Shown: positions 1 through 9,743 of the stretch, piece after piece
Position numbering within the stretch: the first letter of the stretch is position 1
Layout of the letters: the number at the start of each line of letters is the position of its first letter
From: CAZILN01 sp964540005
GTDB taxonomy: Bacteria > Bacteroidota > Bacteroidia > Bacteroidales > SM23-62
Assembly: GCA_964540005.1 (NCBI GenBank)
Contig: CAZILN010000027.1
Location: 1 to 25,685, forward strand
DNA: 25,685 nt
Direction: 5' to 3'
The notes under the pieces: model-generated
Database searches by the model: none
The model's input: only the letters and a program-made list of their open reading frames with translations
What the model was told of the DNA's origin: nothing
Program-made: the position numbers and the translations under genes

Positions 1-1772
1 CGATATTCATCATTCTGATGCGCATTCTTTGTCAATCCCCAGTCCAGTTCATATTTATTGTTCTGGATATTTAATCCTGTATGTGATGACAGACGGTGAT
101 TGGTGTTGAAGGACCTGTTATAATTCAGATAAGTATTGTTATACAGGGTCGTAATGCTGTTATTTGTCATCTTAGCTACATTAATAGCTTCGTAGTTATA
201 ATATCGTTCCATACCGCGATTGGGCATGAAGATCTGTTCTTTCAACACATCATAGTAAAGGCTGAACCTTGTGTTAAGGTTCAGGTGGTCATTAACAGTG
301 ACCTCGAAACCCAGGGCTGAAACAAAATTATTGTTATCGTTCAGTGCTATGTAATTCTCTATAGTCGCAAGCGGATTACTCGTTCCAAGTTCATCAACGT
401 CTGCCAGGGTGGATAATAATTTTCCTTCGATGTCATACTTGTAAGGGTTCAGCAGGGGAGATTTCGCCAAGCTCGTCAGTATCGGGCTTGTTTCTTTTAC
501 CGTAGCTGCTTCTTTAAGGTGGGAAGAATTATTATTAAGAGACACAGTGGCATTCATCTTCAGCCAGGTGAAAATATTGAGCCTGCTCACAAACCGAAGG
601 TTATACCCACTGTAATCCGTTTTCTTGATTATACCTTTATTGTTCTGGTATCCGAATGAAAGGCCATAGCGGGCAATCTCGTCGCCGCCTTTTACTTCCA
701 GGTTGGCATTATACATGCTTGAGTTCCTGAAGATAAGCTCCTGCCAGTAGGTGTCGTGCAGGTAGTCTATGTAATTCTGATCTTCTCCTTCCACCAGGAA
801 AAGGCTGGGGTATAACTCTATGATATCTTCTTCCCATAAGCCTGAAGAATAGAGTACTTCATTCATAAGTGTTTTGTGCTGGCCCCCGTTTAGCTGAGGG
901 ATCAGGTTTGTAGGCGCCAGGGAGTAGCCGGTCCTGACATTCAGTTCAATGCTCGTTTCAGTGACACTGGGATCAAGGGTTTCTATAATGATGAGCCCGT
1001 TTGAAGCTTTTGAACCATAGGTGGCTGTAACAGCAGGGTCCTTGATGATGGTGGTTTTTGAGATGTCGAAAGGATTTATCCCTAACAATGGATTGTAGGC
1101 ATATCCTGCCAGGTTGGAACCGAATATACCATATGAACTCATAGGGATGCCGTCGATCACATACAGGGGGATATTGTTGGCATGCATTGAATTTACTCCA
1201 CGCAGGTTTGTTACTGCACCGCTTCCGGGTGTGCCGGACCTCCTGACCACGTTCATCCCGGGCACCCGTCCCTGCATATACTGTTCGACCGATTGTATAT
1301 TCGAATAGAGAATATTTTCAGTGTTTAATTCTGAATGGGCAGGGATCATATCCCTCTTTCTTATTTGCCGTGTCAGAACGGATAACCGGTCGTCCCCCGA
1401 AGAGACATCGCCTTCAGTAAGATAAATACTAAGACTCGAGCGGTTATTCAGGTAAACTCTCTTTCCCTTGTAATTACCCGTGGGTGAGATTATGATCCAG
1501 TCTTCACCGGAAGTTGATAGGATGCTGAATTCTCCATGCTGGTTTGTTACTACGGGAAGCAGGCTTGAACCGTCTATTGCCACGGTTACATCGGGAACAG
1601 GCTGGTTGGAATGCGTCAGTATGACTCCTTCTATACGGGTTGTATCCTGTGACTGCAATGTGAGCAGATTCACTACCAGGATGGAAGCCATTAAGAGTAG
1701 CTTTCTCAGATCAGCTTTTTTATAAATTCCCTGCATTGTTTTGCTCTTATGTGTTATGCTGTAATTATTCAT
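1..1772 (-). CDS. SusC/RagA-like TonB-dependent outer-membrane receptor, 3' end outside the window
   Basis: The frame is open from the start to the left edge, giving about 590 visible residues of a protein usually near 1000. It would be an outer-membrane channel importing oligosaccharides or peptides, energised by TonB. After a hydrophobic signal segment (LLLMASILVVNLLTLQSQ) comes a carboxypeptidase-regulatory-like beta domain (IEGVILTHSNQPVPDVTVAI), then a plug with YVIDGIPMSS and TYGSKASNGLIIIET, then barrel sequence. The plug is divergent: the usual VEVLKDASATAIYGSRGANG segment reads TTIIKDPAVTATYGSKASNG. No STN domain is present, so signalling to an anti-sigma factor is unlikely. Two in-frame starts exist, at 1772 (MNNYSITHK) and 1736 (MQGIYKKAD). 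The first leaves a 19-nt gap to the upstream FAS1 gene; the second gives a more ordinary signal peptide. It is the last visible gene of the minus-strand operon; a partner SusD would lie beyond the edge. Family call is firm, substrate unknown. Confidence 0.92.
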   Translation of the reverse strand, partial: MNNYSITHKSKTMQGIYKKADLRKLLLMASILVVNLLTLQSQDTTRIEGVILTHSNQPVPDVTVAIDGSSLLPVVTNQHGEFSILSTSGEDWIIISPTGNYKGKRVYLNNRSSLSIYLTEGDVSSGDDRLSVLTRQIRKRDMIPAHSELNTENILYSNIQSVEQYMQGRVPGMNVVRRSGTPGSGAVTNLRGVNSMHANNIPLYVIDGIPMSSYGIFGSNLAGYAYNPLLGINPFDISKTTIIKDPAVTATYGSKASNGLIIIETLDPSVTETSIELNVRTGYSLAPTNLIPQLNGGQHKTLMNEVLYSSGLWEEDIIELYPSLFLVEGEDQNYIDYLHDTYWQELIFRNSSMYNANLEVKGGDEIARYGLSFGYQNNKGIIKKTDYSGYNLRFVSRLNIFTWLKMNATVSLNNNSSHLKEAATVKETSPILTSLAKSPLLNPYKYDIEGKLLSTLADVDELGTSNPLATIENYIALNDNNNFVSALGFEVTVNDHLNLNTRFSLYYDVLKEQIFMPNRGMERYYNYEAINVAKMTNNSITTLYNNTYLNYNRSFNTNHRLSSHTGLNIQNNKYELDWGLTKNAHQNDEY

Positions 1773-1791
1773 CTGATAATTTTTTCCCCGG

Positions 1792-3372
1792 TTAATCACA
1801 GGTAAAGAATTCTATGTAGTCCAGTACCAGCCCCTGGGTAGCGACGCCACCGGGGCCTGCATATTCAAATTTGATTTTAGCCCTCCCGTAATCGGTCAGG
1901 TTTTCGACCCAGCAATCGAAGTAGTTAAAACTTTGCTCCGGCACATATCTTCCTCCCTGGGTAACGGGATTACACCTTCCCCCGACACTGGGTATGATCT
2001 CCCTGTACTTTTGATAGTCATAATAATCAAAAGTACGAACCAGTTCATCGTTAACATAGATATTGTAGATGCCCCCCACCTCCATATGGGTCCTGATCGT
2101 CATCAGGTATATCCGGGGTAACAGGTTGTCCACATTGAATTCAAGGCTGTAATTGCCGTCATAAGCGTAAGGAAAATAAACAGTTATTACAGAATCATTT
2201 GATGCGGTCTTAACCAGACTCTGGACAGGTTCGAAAGGCTTATCACTGATAACCCGGATCTGAAGATCTCTCTCTGACTTGTCCTCCCAGGCAAATTTAT
2301 TGGTGCCGATTTCTTTTAACAACCATTCTGCCTCGAATCTCGAAGAACCGGTAAACAGGGTGTCAGGCACCTGGAAATCAGTGTAATTGTATGCATAGCC
2401 GTTACTGCAGATCGCTTTGTCAGCTGGCGTATATTCAATGAGGATGCTGTCCCCGAGTATGTTTTTCATCTTAAAGGTATCTACCAGAGTAGGCCAGAGG
2501 TTTATGAACTCGGTTTCCTCCAGGGAGTTTTCAAAAACACCCCGTTCCAGGAGGTATGGGATAAGCTGATCGTATTGCCAGCCAATGGGAATATCCGTAT
2601 GATCCACGAAAAACCCTCCAATTGACTGTGCCATAATATCCAGGGCAGCATTATAATCTTCTTCTTTCGGGAAAACCACGGTTGCGGTTTTGAACCTGAA
2701 TTCCTCACTGACGGGGAAGAATTCCAGCTCAAACATATTTATGATCTCCGACACCGTATCATAGATAGTATTCCCAAATTCATCAAATCCCGTGGGCCTG
2801 CTTTTTTCTTGGTCCAGAATTACTGAATCCTTACTGTCAATAAAGCCTTTGAGGACGGGGTTATTCTGTGCGAAATATTCATATATGTTGGGCCTGGGCA
2901 GGGCCACCTGGCTCATAATGAAATACCTGCCGTTCAGGTACAGCGGGCTTTCGAATTCCAGGGGTATGCCATCGAACAATGACTGTCCGTTGTGATACTC
3001 ATAATAGACGAATTTTTCAGACAGGGTCTGGATCTTTTTCCTGGTCTCAAGGTTCAGAGACTGGATATAATGCGTTGAGATATGGTATTCCAGCATGCCG
3101 GATGTTATCCCGGCTGTATCAAGAAGTCCGGTAAACGCTTCATTGTCAGGAATAAAAAGTGTATAAGCATTATCCGTTAAAAACAGCGTATCATAACTGT
3201 TATCCTTCATATATTGGACAAACAATTCAAGATTTTTCTCGTTTTGAACGGCTACCCATAAATTCTCATCAACAGTTTCCGGCTGGGTATAATAATGGTC
3301 ATCCCAGGGTTTCTCACAACCGTGAAGTAACAGCATGAGGGCAGCTGCCAGTATTGCATTATTGTATTTCAT
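1792..3372 (-). CDS. FAS1 (fasciclin)-domain surface lipoprotein with C-terminal beta-sandwich-like domain
   Basis: This 526-residue protein begins with a lipoprotein signal (LLLHGC, Cys at about residue 19) followed by EKPWDD. The acidic stretch after the Cys resembles the Bacteroidota lipoprotein export signal, so a cell-surface location is inferred. The first FAS1 module is clear at about residues 38-155, with the hallmark YTLFIPDNEAF near residue 70. A second, diverged FAS1-like module spans about 157-335 (starting near RPNIYEYFAQNNPVLKGFI). Residues about 345-526 form a different beta-rich segment ending LDYIEFFTCD, an ending reminiscent of CBM6/CBM35-like jelly rolls. The gene lies 11 nt after the previous FAS1 gene and 19 nt before the second SusC. 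FAS1 domains are known in adhesion proteins; carbohydrate or matrix binding is inference. The function is not known, but its place in a SusC/D operon suggests a surface glycan-binding role. Confidence 0.85.
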   Translation of the reverse strand: MKYNNAILAAALMLLLHGCEKPWDDHYYTQPETVDENLWVAVQNEKNLELFVQYMKDNSYDTLFLTDNAYTLFIPDNEAFTGLLDTAGITSGMLEYHISTHYIQSLNLETRKKIQTLSEKFVYYEYHNGQSLFDGIPLEFESPLYLNGRYFIMSQVALPRPNIYEYFAQNNPVLKGFIDSKDSVILDQEKSRPTGFDEFGNTIYDTVSEIINMFELEFFPVSEEFRFKTATVVFPKEEDYNAALDIMAQSIGGFFVDHTDIPIGWQYDQLIPYLLERGVFENSLEETEFINLWPTLVDTFKMKNILGDSILIEYTPADKAICSNGYAYNYTDFQVPDTLFTGSSRFEAEWLLKEIGTNKFAWEDKSERDLQIRVISDKPFEPVQSLVKTASNDSVITVYFPYAYDGNYSLEFNVDNLLPRIYLMTIRTHMEVGGIYNIYVNDELVRTFDYYDYQKYREIIPSVGGRCNPVTQGGRYVPEQSFNYFDCWVENLTDYGRAKIKFEYAGPGGVATQGLVLDYIEFFTCD

Positions 3373-3383
3373 TCATCCAGGTA

Positions 3384-4952
3384 TTAGATAGGTTCAAATC
3401 TTATATAATCCCATGCAAGCCTTCCCGGTATCAGGGATTTTATCTCAAAAGTATGGTCTCCGTATTTTTGGAAATTGATGGTTCCCAGCTCAAGTCTGGA
3501 AAATGGATTGCCACTGCCGCCTGCCAGGTTCCGCAGCCCCCCGATCAGTTTCCCATCGATATATACTTCTACCAGAGCATTTTGAGAATTAAGATAATCC
3601 ACACTCATGTAAACTCTATACTTGCCAGGGATGATCTTCGGGAAGGTATAGCTGATTGTAAAATCTCCCTCCAGGAGAAGATAATCCCCGTTCCAGGCTC
3701 CGCTTGATTCCGCGTCACCGGTCATTACCAGGAAGAGGTCCGGCCCGGTCCAGGTAACCACATCCAGCCAGGAAGTGTCCTCTATAAGATATTCTCCCGG
3801 GTCGTATGTCGTCCTGTATTCACTCAGCAAAGGATCTTCCCAGAACTCATAATTCATGTTTGACCTTGAGGGGTTGTGTTGTTTTAATATGTGGTCGATG
3901 AAATGAATGGCCCCGCTTTGTGTAATGATATTGCTTCCGTCATAATCAAATCCCACGAAATCGACAAAGGTTGTATCTTCCCCGTCAACCAGGGTATCAA
4001 ATACTTCTTTACCCTTATTAATCGTGATATCGAGTCCCCTGCCGTTTATGCCAAGGGGAATTTCCGAGAAGGTTAAATAATTGGTCGGGTCGTTTTCAAT
4101 AAAATCGTTCAGGAACATCGTCCCCACCAGGATGTGGTAGGCTGCAAAATTATACAAGGGGTTTGTTGTGCTTGTATAATTGCTGTTGTCCGGACTGATG
4201 AGGGCTGCCAGGTCGGCCAGCGAGTGGACATTATATGTATTAAATACAGAATCCGGTTCCACCAGGAGGGTCATGGGTCGTGATTTTATTGTTACATCCT
4301 TGGAATTTATATCTATTGATTCCTTCAAACCTGTGGCTTCGATCAGGTCCTTGAAAATGGTGAGATCATCATTCTCAGCTATCCATTCGTATGAGGTAAA
4401 GGTTATCGGTTCCAGTACGTTTTTAATGATGTGTATATACCCGTTTGACAATTCAATATTGGCCCTGGTAACAGGGGACTTGTTGTTTATTACATAGTAG
4501 GAAGTATCGGGCTCAATGATAAAACTAATAATAAGATAGTCTCCTGAGAAGGTATAATCGGGCAGGGCTCCGAATGGAAAATCGTCGGCAGAAATGCCAT
4601 TGGTTACCGCATGGTACCGCCCCAGCTCCGATACGAATACCAGGTCATTCAGCAATTCAGTGGTATCAGAATATTTGCTGCCTTCAATATAATCCATTAC
4701 TGCTTCGTTGTCCGGGACGAACAGGGTATAGCCCTGTCCGTCGGGATTGTATGCACTCAGGGTTTTTGCTATCCCTCCTTTCTCCAGAACACTCAGGAAA
4801 ATGGAATATTGTGAAACACTGTCGACCAGATACTGATAGATGCTGGTTTCCTCGATGTCTTCAAACCCGGCAACAAGATTATCTGGTTCCTTGCAGGAAT
4901 GACTACCCAGAATGACAGCACACAATCCGCATATGATAACTATTTTTCTCAT
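3384..4952 (-). CDS. FAS1 (fasciclin)-domain surface lipoprotein with C-terminal beta-sandwich-like domain
   Basis: This 522-residue protein starts with MRKIVIICGLCAVILGSHSC and continues KEPD, a lipoprotein signal with a relaxed lipobox and acidic residues after the Cys. FAS1 module 1 covers about residues 37-180 (YTLFVPDNEAV near 77, closing GYIHIIKNVLEPI). Module 2 covers about 187-358 (TLLVEPDSVF near 231, closing GAIHFIDHILKQH). The last 150 residues are a separate beta-rich domain containing PGKYRVYMSVDYLNSQNALV, YIDGKLIGGL, and an end reading AWDYIRFEPI, which resembles a galactose-binding-like or CBM-like jelly roll. The gene starts 3 nt after the SusD stop and is followed after 11 nt by a second protein of the same build, so the two look like an ancient duplication. 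This is the position at which SusE/SusF-type surface glycan-binding proteins usually follow SusD. Domain calls are seen in the sequence; the ligand is unknown. Confidence 0.87.
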   Translation of the reverse strand: MRKIVIICGLCAVILGSHSCKEPDNLVAGFEDIEETSIYQYLVDSVSQYSIFLSVLEKGGIAKTLSAYNPDGQGYTLFVPDNEAVMDYIEGSKYSDTTELLNDLVFVSELGRYHAVTNGISADDFPFGALPDYTFSGDYLIISFIIEPDTSYYVINNKSPVTRANIELSNGYIHIIKNVLEPITFTSYEWIAENDDLTIFKDLIEATGLKESIDINSKDVTIKSRPMTLLVEPDSVFNTYNVHSLADLAALISPDNSNYTSTTNPLYNFAAYHILVGTMFLNDFIENDPTNYLTFSEIPLGINGRGLDITINKGKEVFDTLVDGEDTTFVDFVGFDYDGSNIITQSGAIHFIDHILKQHNPSRSNMNYEFWEDPLLSEYRTTYDPGEYLIEDTSWLDVVTWTGPDLFLVMTGDAESSGAWNGDYLLLEGDFTISYTFPKIIPGKYRVYMSVDYLNSQNALVEVYIDGKLIGGLRNLAGGSGNPFSRLELGTINFQKYGDHTFEIKSLIPGRLAWDYIRFEPI

Positions 4953-4955
4953 TGT

Positions 4956-6449
4956 CTAAAAATTTTTATAATAAGGGTTCTGTACGAGGTTCTTGTTGCG
5001 CTCCAGTTCATCTTCATGAATGGGTAAGTACCAGCCATCCGGATTGGTAAGCTTGGTAGCCAGAATCCTTTTCTGCGTGGAGGGTACATTCTGAACAACT
5101 ACTTCAATCAGTTTGCTTTTCCTGCTGAAATTGTTCCTTCTTCCCATTCTGAGAATGTCAAACCAGCGCTTTCCCTCAAAAGCAAATTCAAGAGCGCGCT
5201 CCTGCATTATGGCGTCCTCAAAAGCCGGTTTCGAGTAGGGCAGGATTGGAGAGGGGACATATGCCCTTTCACGTATCAGGTCGATGATCTGTTGGGCACC
5301 TGCAAAATCTTCCAGCTGGGATAAGGCTTCTGCTTTCATTAACAGGACATCTGCATAACGGTATACAATCCAGTTGCAGCTGGAATAATCGGAACCGGTC
5401 CTCGTTGTGGCTCCGTCGGCAACCCTGCCTATGTATTTCCATATGATCCAGTCAGTATCGGAATATTTCTTAATAGAAGAATCCTCGCCGCGATACAGTT
5501 CACTGGCAAATTCCTTTGAAAACATTTCTATTGCTTTCTGACTGGGATCATACTGTAAAGAGTAGCGCGAGGTTAAATTGGCTGTGCTGTTTTGCTGGTT
5601 CAGGCTGGCATCAAACTGGAATTCGAATATCCCTTCCAGGGTGTTCCCGGGATAGAACATTTCAAACCATTGTCCTGGAGGCATCAGTACAATTGTGGAT
5701 TCCTCGCTTTCAATAGTTTCTGGAAATATAATTTTATTCGCATGCTCTATGCATTCCTCATAGTTGAAAAGCCAGAGGGAAATATCTGCCAGGAGAGCAT
5801 CGAAGGCGGCTTTTGTAGCCCGTCCCTTTCTTTCGTTTTGGGTCTGGTAACCTTCCGTTGTGGCGAAAGGTCTTGAGATTTTCAGATCTTCAACAATAGC
5901 CTCCAGGATCTGGTCCCCGTCGGTTTTTTCCAGATAAAAATCTGCATCGTCGTTCTCATTGGGTTCCAGTGTAAACGGCACATCTTTATAGAGCCGAACC
6001 AGGTAAAAAAATGACAGTCCCCTCAGGAATTTGGCTTCGGCGATAAGTCCCTCCTTCTGATAATCGGAGAATGTGTTGTCTATTTTCTGCACCGCCGGGG
6101 CGTTTTTTATCACCTCGTTGCAATAGTTGATCACCTTGTAGAAATCTTCCCAGTTACACATGTCATTGTCGGGATATATGATCCCGTCCATTATCTTCCT
6201 TTCATCATCGTCCACATTATTATCCCATTTTACCATATCGGCTCTCATTTCCCCGTATTTGAAAAGCTCTCCGTTCATACCGGCAAAAGTTTCATAGGCT
6301 CCCATCACAATGGCCTCAACGTCCTCCTTGGTTTTCCAGAATTCTTCCCTGATAAGGCCCTGTGGGGGTACTAGTTCCAGCCATTCCTCACATGAGAATT
6401 GTATTCCAAGTGTGAGGAAAATCAGTAAATATGTTATAGTTCTTTTCAT
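4956..6449 (-). CDS. SusD/RagB-like nutrient-uptake outer-membrane lipoprotein
   Basis: This 497-residue protein is a typical SusD-family length. It would form the lid over the SusC barrel encoded just upstream and capture ligand at the cell surface. The N-terminus is a lipoprotein signal (LTLGIQFSC, then EEWLELVPP), with the acidic residues expected for surface export. Family hallmarks are the early FWKTKEDVEAIVMGAYETF segment, the helical TPR-like part around RGLSFFYLVRLYKDVPF and RATKAAFDALLADISLWL, the YRYADVLLMKAEAL helix, the conserved EGKRWFDILRMGRR near residue 426, and the C-terminal LPIHEDELERNKNLVQNPYY. It starts 22 nt after the SusC stop. The SusC-SusD order and tight spacing mark them as a cognate pair. 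Substrate cannot be read from the sequence; the neighbouring cellulase/mannanase genes suggest plant beta-glycans, which is inference. Confidence 0.96.
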   Translation of the reverse strand: MKRTITYLLIFLTLGIQFSCEEWLELVPPQGLIREEFWKTKEDVEAIVMGAYETFAGMNGELFKYGEMRADMVKWDNNVDDDERKIMDGIIYPDNDMCNWEDFYKVINYCNEVIKNAPAVQKIDNTFSDYQKEGLIAEAKFLRGLSFFYLVRLYKDVPFTLEPNENDDADFYLEKTDGDQILEAIVEDLKISRPFATTEGYQTQNERKGRATKAAFDALLADISLWLFNYEECIEHANKIIFPETIESEESTIVLMPPGQWFEMFYPGNTLEGIFEFQFDASLNQQNSTANLTSRYSLQYDPSQKAIEMFSKEFASELYRGEDSSIKKYSDTDWIIWKYIGRVADGATTRTGSDYSSCNWIVYRYADVLLMKAEALSQLEDFAGAQQIIDLIRERAYVPSPILPYSKPAFEDAIMQERALEFAFEGKRWFDILRMGRRNNFSRKSKLIEVVVQNVPSTQKRILATKLTNPDGWYLPIHEDELERNKNLVQNPYYKNF

Positions 6450-6471
6450 CTTCAGGAAATTTAAAAGCTAT

Positions 6472-9400
6472 TTAGAAACCAATTAACACGCTTAATGTTG
6501 CTATCCTGGGCGGAGGGGTACGTGCCTTGTCCACACCGATCCAGAAAGGATTACTGGCATCCTGTCCCACCTCGGGATCCTGTCCTGAATAACCGGTGAA
6601 TGTGAGCAATTTACGTCCGCTCAGTGCCAGGTTTACATTTCTGAGGTTGAGTTTTTCACACCATTCTTTTTTAAGCCTGTAGGCTAGCATGACATTGATC
6701 AGACGTATATAATCACCTTTCTCCACATATTTATCGGATCCAAGGTTGTTGGCCTCATGGTCCATATAGGCCCTGTGAAGCATGTTATCATAGTCCTGAC
6801 CCTGAACGCGCCACCTGCTCAGAACAGCCTTGCTCTGGTTATTCTTGTTGTTCATGCCTTCGGTGTCGATGGCAATCTGGTTGATAATATCGAACCCCAG
6901 ACGGTAATGGAAATTGCAGCTGAGATCGATGTTCTTATACCTGAAAGAGGTGCCGAAGCCCCCGATAAAGTCAGGATTGGAATCTCCGATATAAACAACG
7001 TCGCCCAGGTCAATTTTCCCGTCATAATTTATATCCTGGTAAATCGGGTCTCCTCCCTTGAAGGTATAGGTCTCAACAAAGGACATGGGTACCGGGTTTC
7101 CATCCTGGTCAGTTATGGTTTTCCCCTCTGCATCCACGGCTAGTGCATCCTCATCACGCGGGTAGACCCCAAGGTACCTGAATCCGAAAAAGGATCCTAT
7201 GGGTTCACCCTCGACAACCCGCTGGGGGTACTGGCCGTTGCTGATGGAAGTGGACCGTTCGGTATTAAAGTTTTCAGGGAGCTTATTGAAGGAATTGATA
7301 TTCTGTGAAGTATTGAAATTTACCGACCACCTGAAATTATCCGTGCGGATGATCCGCCAGTCCGTCATCAGTTCCCAGCCCTGGTTTTCCATTTCCCCGC
7401 CGTTGAAATACTCAAGCCGGCTATAACCTGCTGACCGCGGGATATCATACCTGTTAAACAGTATGTCATGGGTGATCTTGTCATACACGTCTGCTTCGAT
7501 ATATATCCTGTCGTCGAACAGATTAAGTTCTAAGCCGAAATCATAGGATGAAATGGATTCCCAGCGGAGATTGTTAAGGGCCAGCTGGGTGGGGATAATG
7601 GCAGGATTGGTAATATAGCTGCCATTACTGGTGGAGCCGTAGGTGGCAAACCGGGCATAACTGCTCCCGGGTTGCCTTCCGGATACGCCCCAGCTCGCTC
7701 TTAACATGCTCTCACCCAAAAAATTAAGGGGCTCCAGAAAGGGTTCGTCAGAGAACCTCCACCCGGCCGAGAAACCTTTGAAAAGGCCCCAGCGGTAATT
7801 GATGCCAAAGGAGGAGGCGGCATCAGCCCTCAGAATGGTCTGTATCATGTACCGGTCAAGGAGCTTGTAATTCAGGTTCATCAGTGCCCCCAGTTCCCTG
7901 GTATCCCCGGACCCCGCACCGATCCAGTTGATCTGGGCATTAATGGATGGATCGGTGATATCGGTACTCGGTGTTTTATTGCTCTGTATGTTCATCCATT
8001 CCCAGCCAGATTGCCTGGTTATCCAGGTAAGGGCCCCGGACAATACATGCCTGCTGGTCTTGAAGGGGGCATTAAAGGAAAACTGGGATTCTGTGTCTAT
8101 GGAATAGGAATTATTATTACTTTCAGCCGCCCGGTTGATGGTCCAAGCCAGCCAGTCTGTTCCCAGTGCATTGTATGGCAGGTAGCTCTTTTCTTTCCTG
8201 CCTGAGAACTGAAAGGAGATCGTCTGCCTGAAATTCACCCAGTCCAGGACCTTGTACCTCAGGGTAAAGTTATTCTGAAGGGAATTTTCCAGGCTGTCAT
8301 CCATACCCAGTTTTGCCACTGCTACAGGATTATAATAAATGTTGCCAGCCCCCTGGTAGCTGTTGATGGGAGTAAAATACTCACCTGTCAGTATCCCTTT
8401 ATCGTCATAGTCCCAGATGCTCATGTTAGGTGCCTTGATGTAGGCCATTTCCCTGACATTCCTTGATCTGTTCCTGCCGGTTCCATCATCCAGTTCCAGG
8501 TTTCCGTCCCTCTTGTTGCTTGTGAAATTAAACAGGATGCTGAACTGGATTTTCCTGGAAAGGTCATAATCCAGGTTGACCCTGGTTGAGAACCTGTTTG
8601 AAGCGGTATTGATGGTTGTCCCGCCCTCATCCACGTAACTGAAGGAGGTAAAGTACCTTGTTTTTTCACCGCCCCCCGAAATTTTAAAATAATTATCGTG
8701 GGTAAGTCCGTTCTGTGTGATGGCACCGATCCAGTCGGTGTTGGCAGAGTAATTGTAAAAATCAATATAATCCCTGTCATAGGCTATTTCGGAGGGCACA
8801 TCAAATACCCCCAGGCTGTTGTGCCATTCTTCCAGCTGCAGCATAATGTATTCATTCCCATCCAGCATGGGTATGGCCGGTGGCTGGATGTTAATGCTTC
8901 CTTTGTACTGGTAATCAAATTCCACTTTCCCCAGTCTTCCTTTATGTGTTTCGATAAGCAGTACCCCGTCTGCCCCCCTGGAACCGTATATCGCCGTGGA
9001 AGCGGCATCTTTCAGTATTTCGATGGATTTGATATCCTGCAGGGCTATGTTGATCAGGTTACTGATATCTTCACTGTCGGCACCACTCAGGTCAAAATCC
9101 CGGTTAATTTCATCGATAGTGTTTACCGGGATACCGTCTATTACGATAAGGGGCTTGTTGTTACCCATCGAACTGATCCCCCTGATGACCAGCTGAGAGC
9201 CGGATCCGGGATCACCCGAGGCAGAAATGATGTCAAGTCCGCTTACCCTGCCCTGCAGGGCATCCGATGCGCTGAGCACACCTATTTCCTGCATATCAAC
9301 CAGGTCTACCTTTACTGTCGCAGATGCATTGTCACGCTCATCTATATTCAGAAGTGTGTTGGTGGATTTAGCCGTGGCCGTTACGGTTACTTCATCCAGG

Positions 9401-9732
9401 GCAACTGTTGATGTCGCAAGTTCAATTCTCATTGGCTGGCCGGGATCAACGGTTATTTCCTGGGTTTCATAACCTATCACACTGACTTTTACGGTATTAG
9501 CTATGTTCCGCATCTCCAGGACAAAGTCACCGTTGATATTGGATACCGTACCGTTTATGACGCGGTTATCGCTGTCATATTCAATGATATTTGCGCCAAT
9601 TATGGTAGTATTATCGCTCTTATCAATAATACGGCCCCTGATGATAGTCCTATCCTGCGAATAGGCTCCAACAGAATAAAACAATGCCAGTATCAGGATG
9701 ATGGTTTGTCTGGTTGGTTGCATACTTCTCAT
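6472..9732 (-). CDS. SusC/RagA-like TonB-dependent outer-membrane receptor
   Basis: This is a complete 1086-residue receptor, the normal SusC length. A signal peptide (TIILILALFYSVGAYSQ) is followed by a carboxypeptidase-regulatory-like domain at about residues 28-112 (RGRIIDKSDNTTIIGANI, VSVIGYETQEITV), the VTVTA segment before the plug, and a plug at about 118-265 with LVIRGISSMGNNKPLIVIDG and the signature IEILKDAASTAIYGSRGADG near 240. The rest is a beta-barrel that ends in a terminal Phe (ATLSVLIGF), as expected for BAM-dependent insertion. There is no STN domain. A second possible start (MQPTRQT) lies three codons in, at 9723. It starts 11 nt after the four-FAS1 lipoprotein gene and is followed by the SusD gene after 22 nt. 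It should import ligand with the SusD partner; the ligand is unknown. Confidence 0.96.
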   Translation of the reverse strand: MRSMQPTRQTIILILALFYSVGAYSQDRTIIRGRIIDKSDNTTIIGANIIEYDSDNRVINGTVSNINGDFVLEMRNIANTVKVSVIGYETQEITVDPGQPMRIELATSTVALDEVTVTATAKSTNTLLNIDERDNASATVKVDLVDMQEIGVLSASDALQGRVSGLDIISASGDPGSGSQLVIRGISSMGNNKPLIVIDGIPVNTIDEINRDFDLSGADSEDISNLINIALQDIKSIEILKDAASTAIYGSRGADGVLLIETHKGRLGKVEFDYQYKGSINIQPPAIPMLDGNEYIMLQLEEWHNSLGVFDVPSEIAYDRDYIDFYNYSANTDWIGAITQNGLTHDNYFKISGGGEKTRYFTSFSYVDEGGTTINTASNRFSTRVNLDYDLSRKIQFSILFNFTSNKRDGNLELDDGTGRNRSRNVREMAYIKAPNMSIWDYDDKGILTGEYFTPINSYQGAGNIYYNPVAVAKLGMDDSLENSLQNNFTLRYKVLDWVNFRQTISFQFSGRKEKSYLPYNALGTDWLAWTINRAAESNNNSYSIDTESQFSFNAPFKTSRHVLSGALTWITRQSGWEWMNIQSNKTPSTDITDPSINAQINWIGAGSGDTRELGALMNLNYKLLDRYMIQTILRADAASSFGINYRWGLFKGFSAGWRFSDEPFLEPLNFLGESMLRASWGVSGRQPGSSYARFATYGSTSNGSYITNPAIIPTQLALNNLRWESISSYDFGLELNLFDDRIYIEADVYDKITHDILFNRYDIPRSAGYSRLEYFNGGEMENQGWELMTDWRIIRTDNFRWSVNFNTSQNINSFNKLPENFNTERSTSISNGQYPQRVVEGEPIGSFFGFRYLGVYPRDEDALAVDAEGKTITDQDGNPVPMSFVETYTFKGGDPIYQDINYDGKIDLGDVVYIGDSNPDFIGGFGTSFRYKNIDLSCNFHYRLGFDIINQIAIDTEGMNNKNNQSKAVLSRWRVQGQDYDNMLHRAYMDHEANNLGSDKYVEKGDYIRLINVMLAYRLKKEWCEKLNLRNVNLALSGRKLLTFTGYSGQDPEVGQDASNPFWIGVDKARTPPPRIATLSVLIGF

Positions 9733-9743
9733 GTGTACTATGG

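Noticed and set aside
8698..9411. 237-codon open frame on the plus strand
   Set aside because: It lies wholly inside the SusC gene on the opposite strand, and its translation shows no domain or signal. It is a shadow frame.
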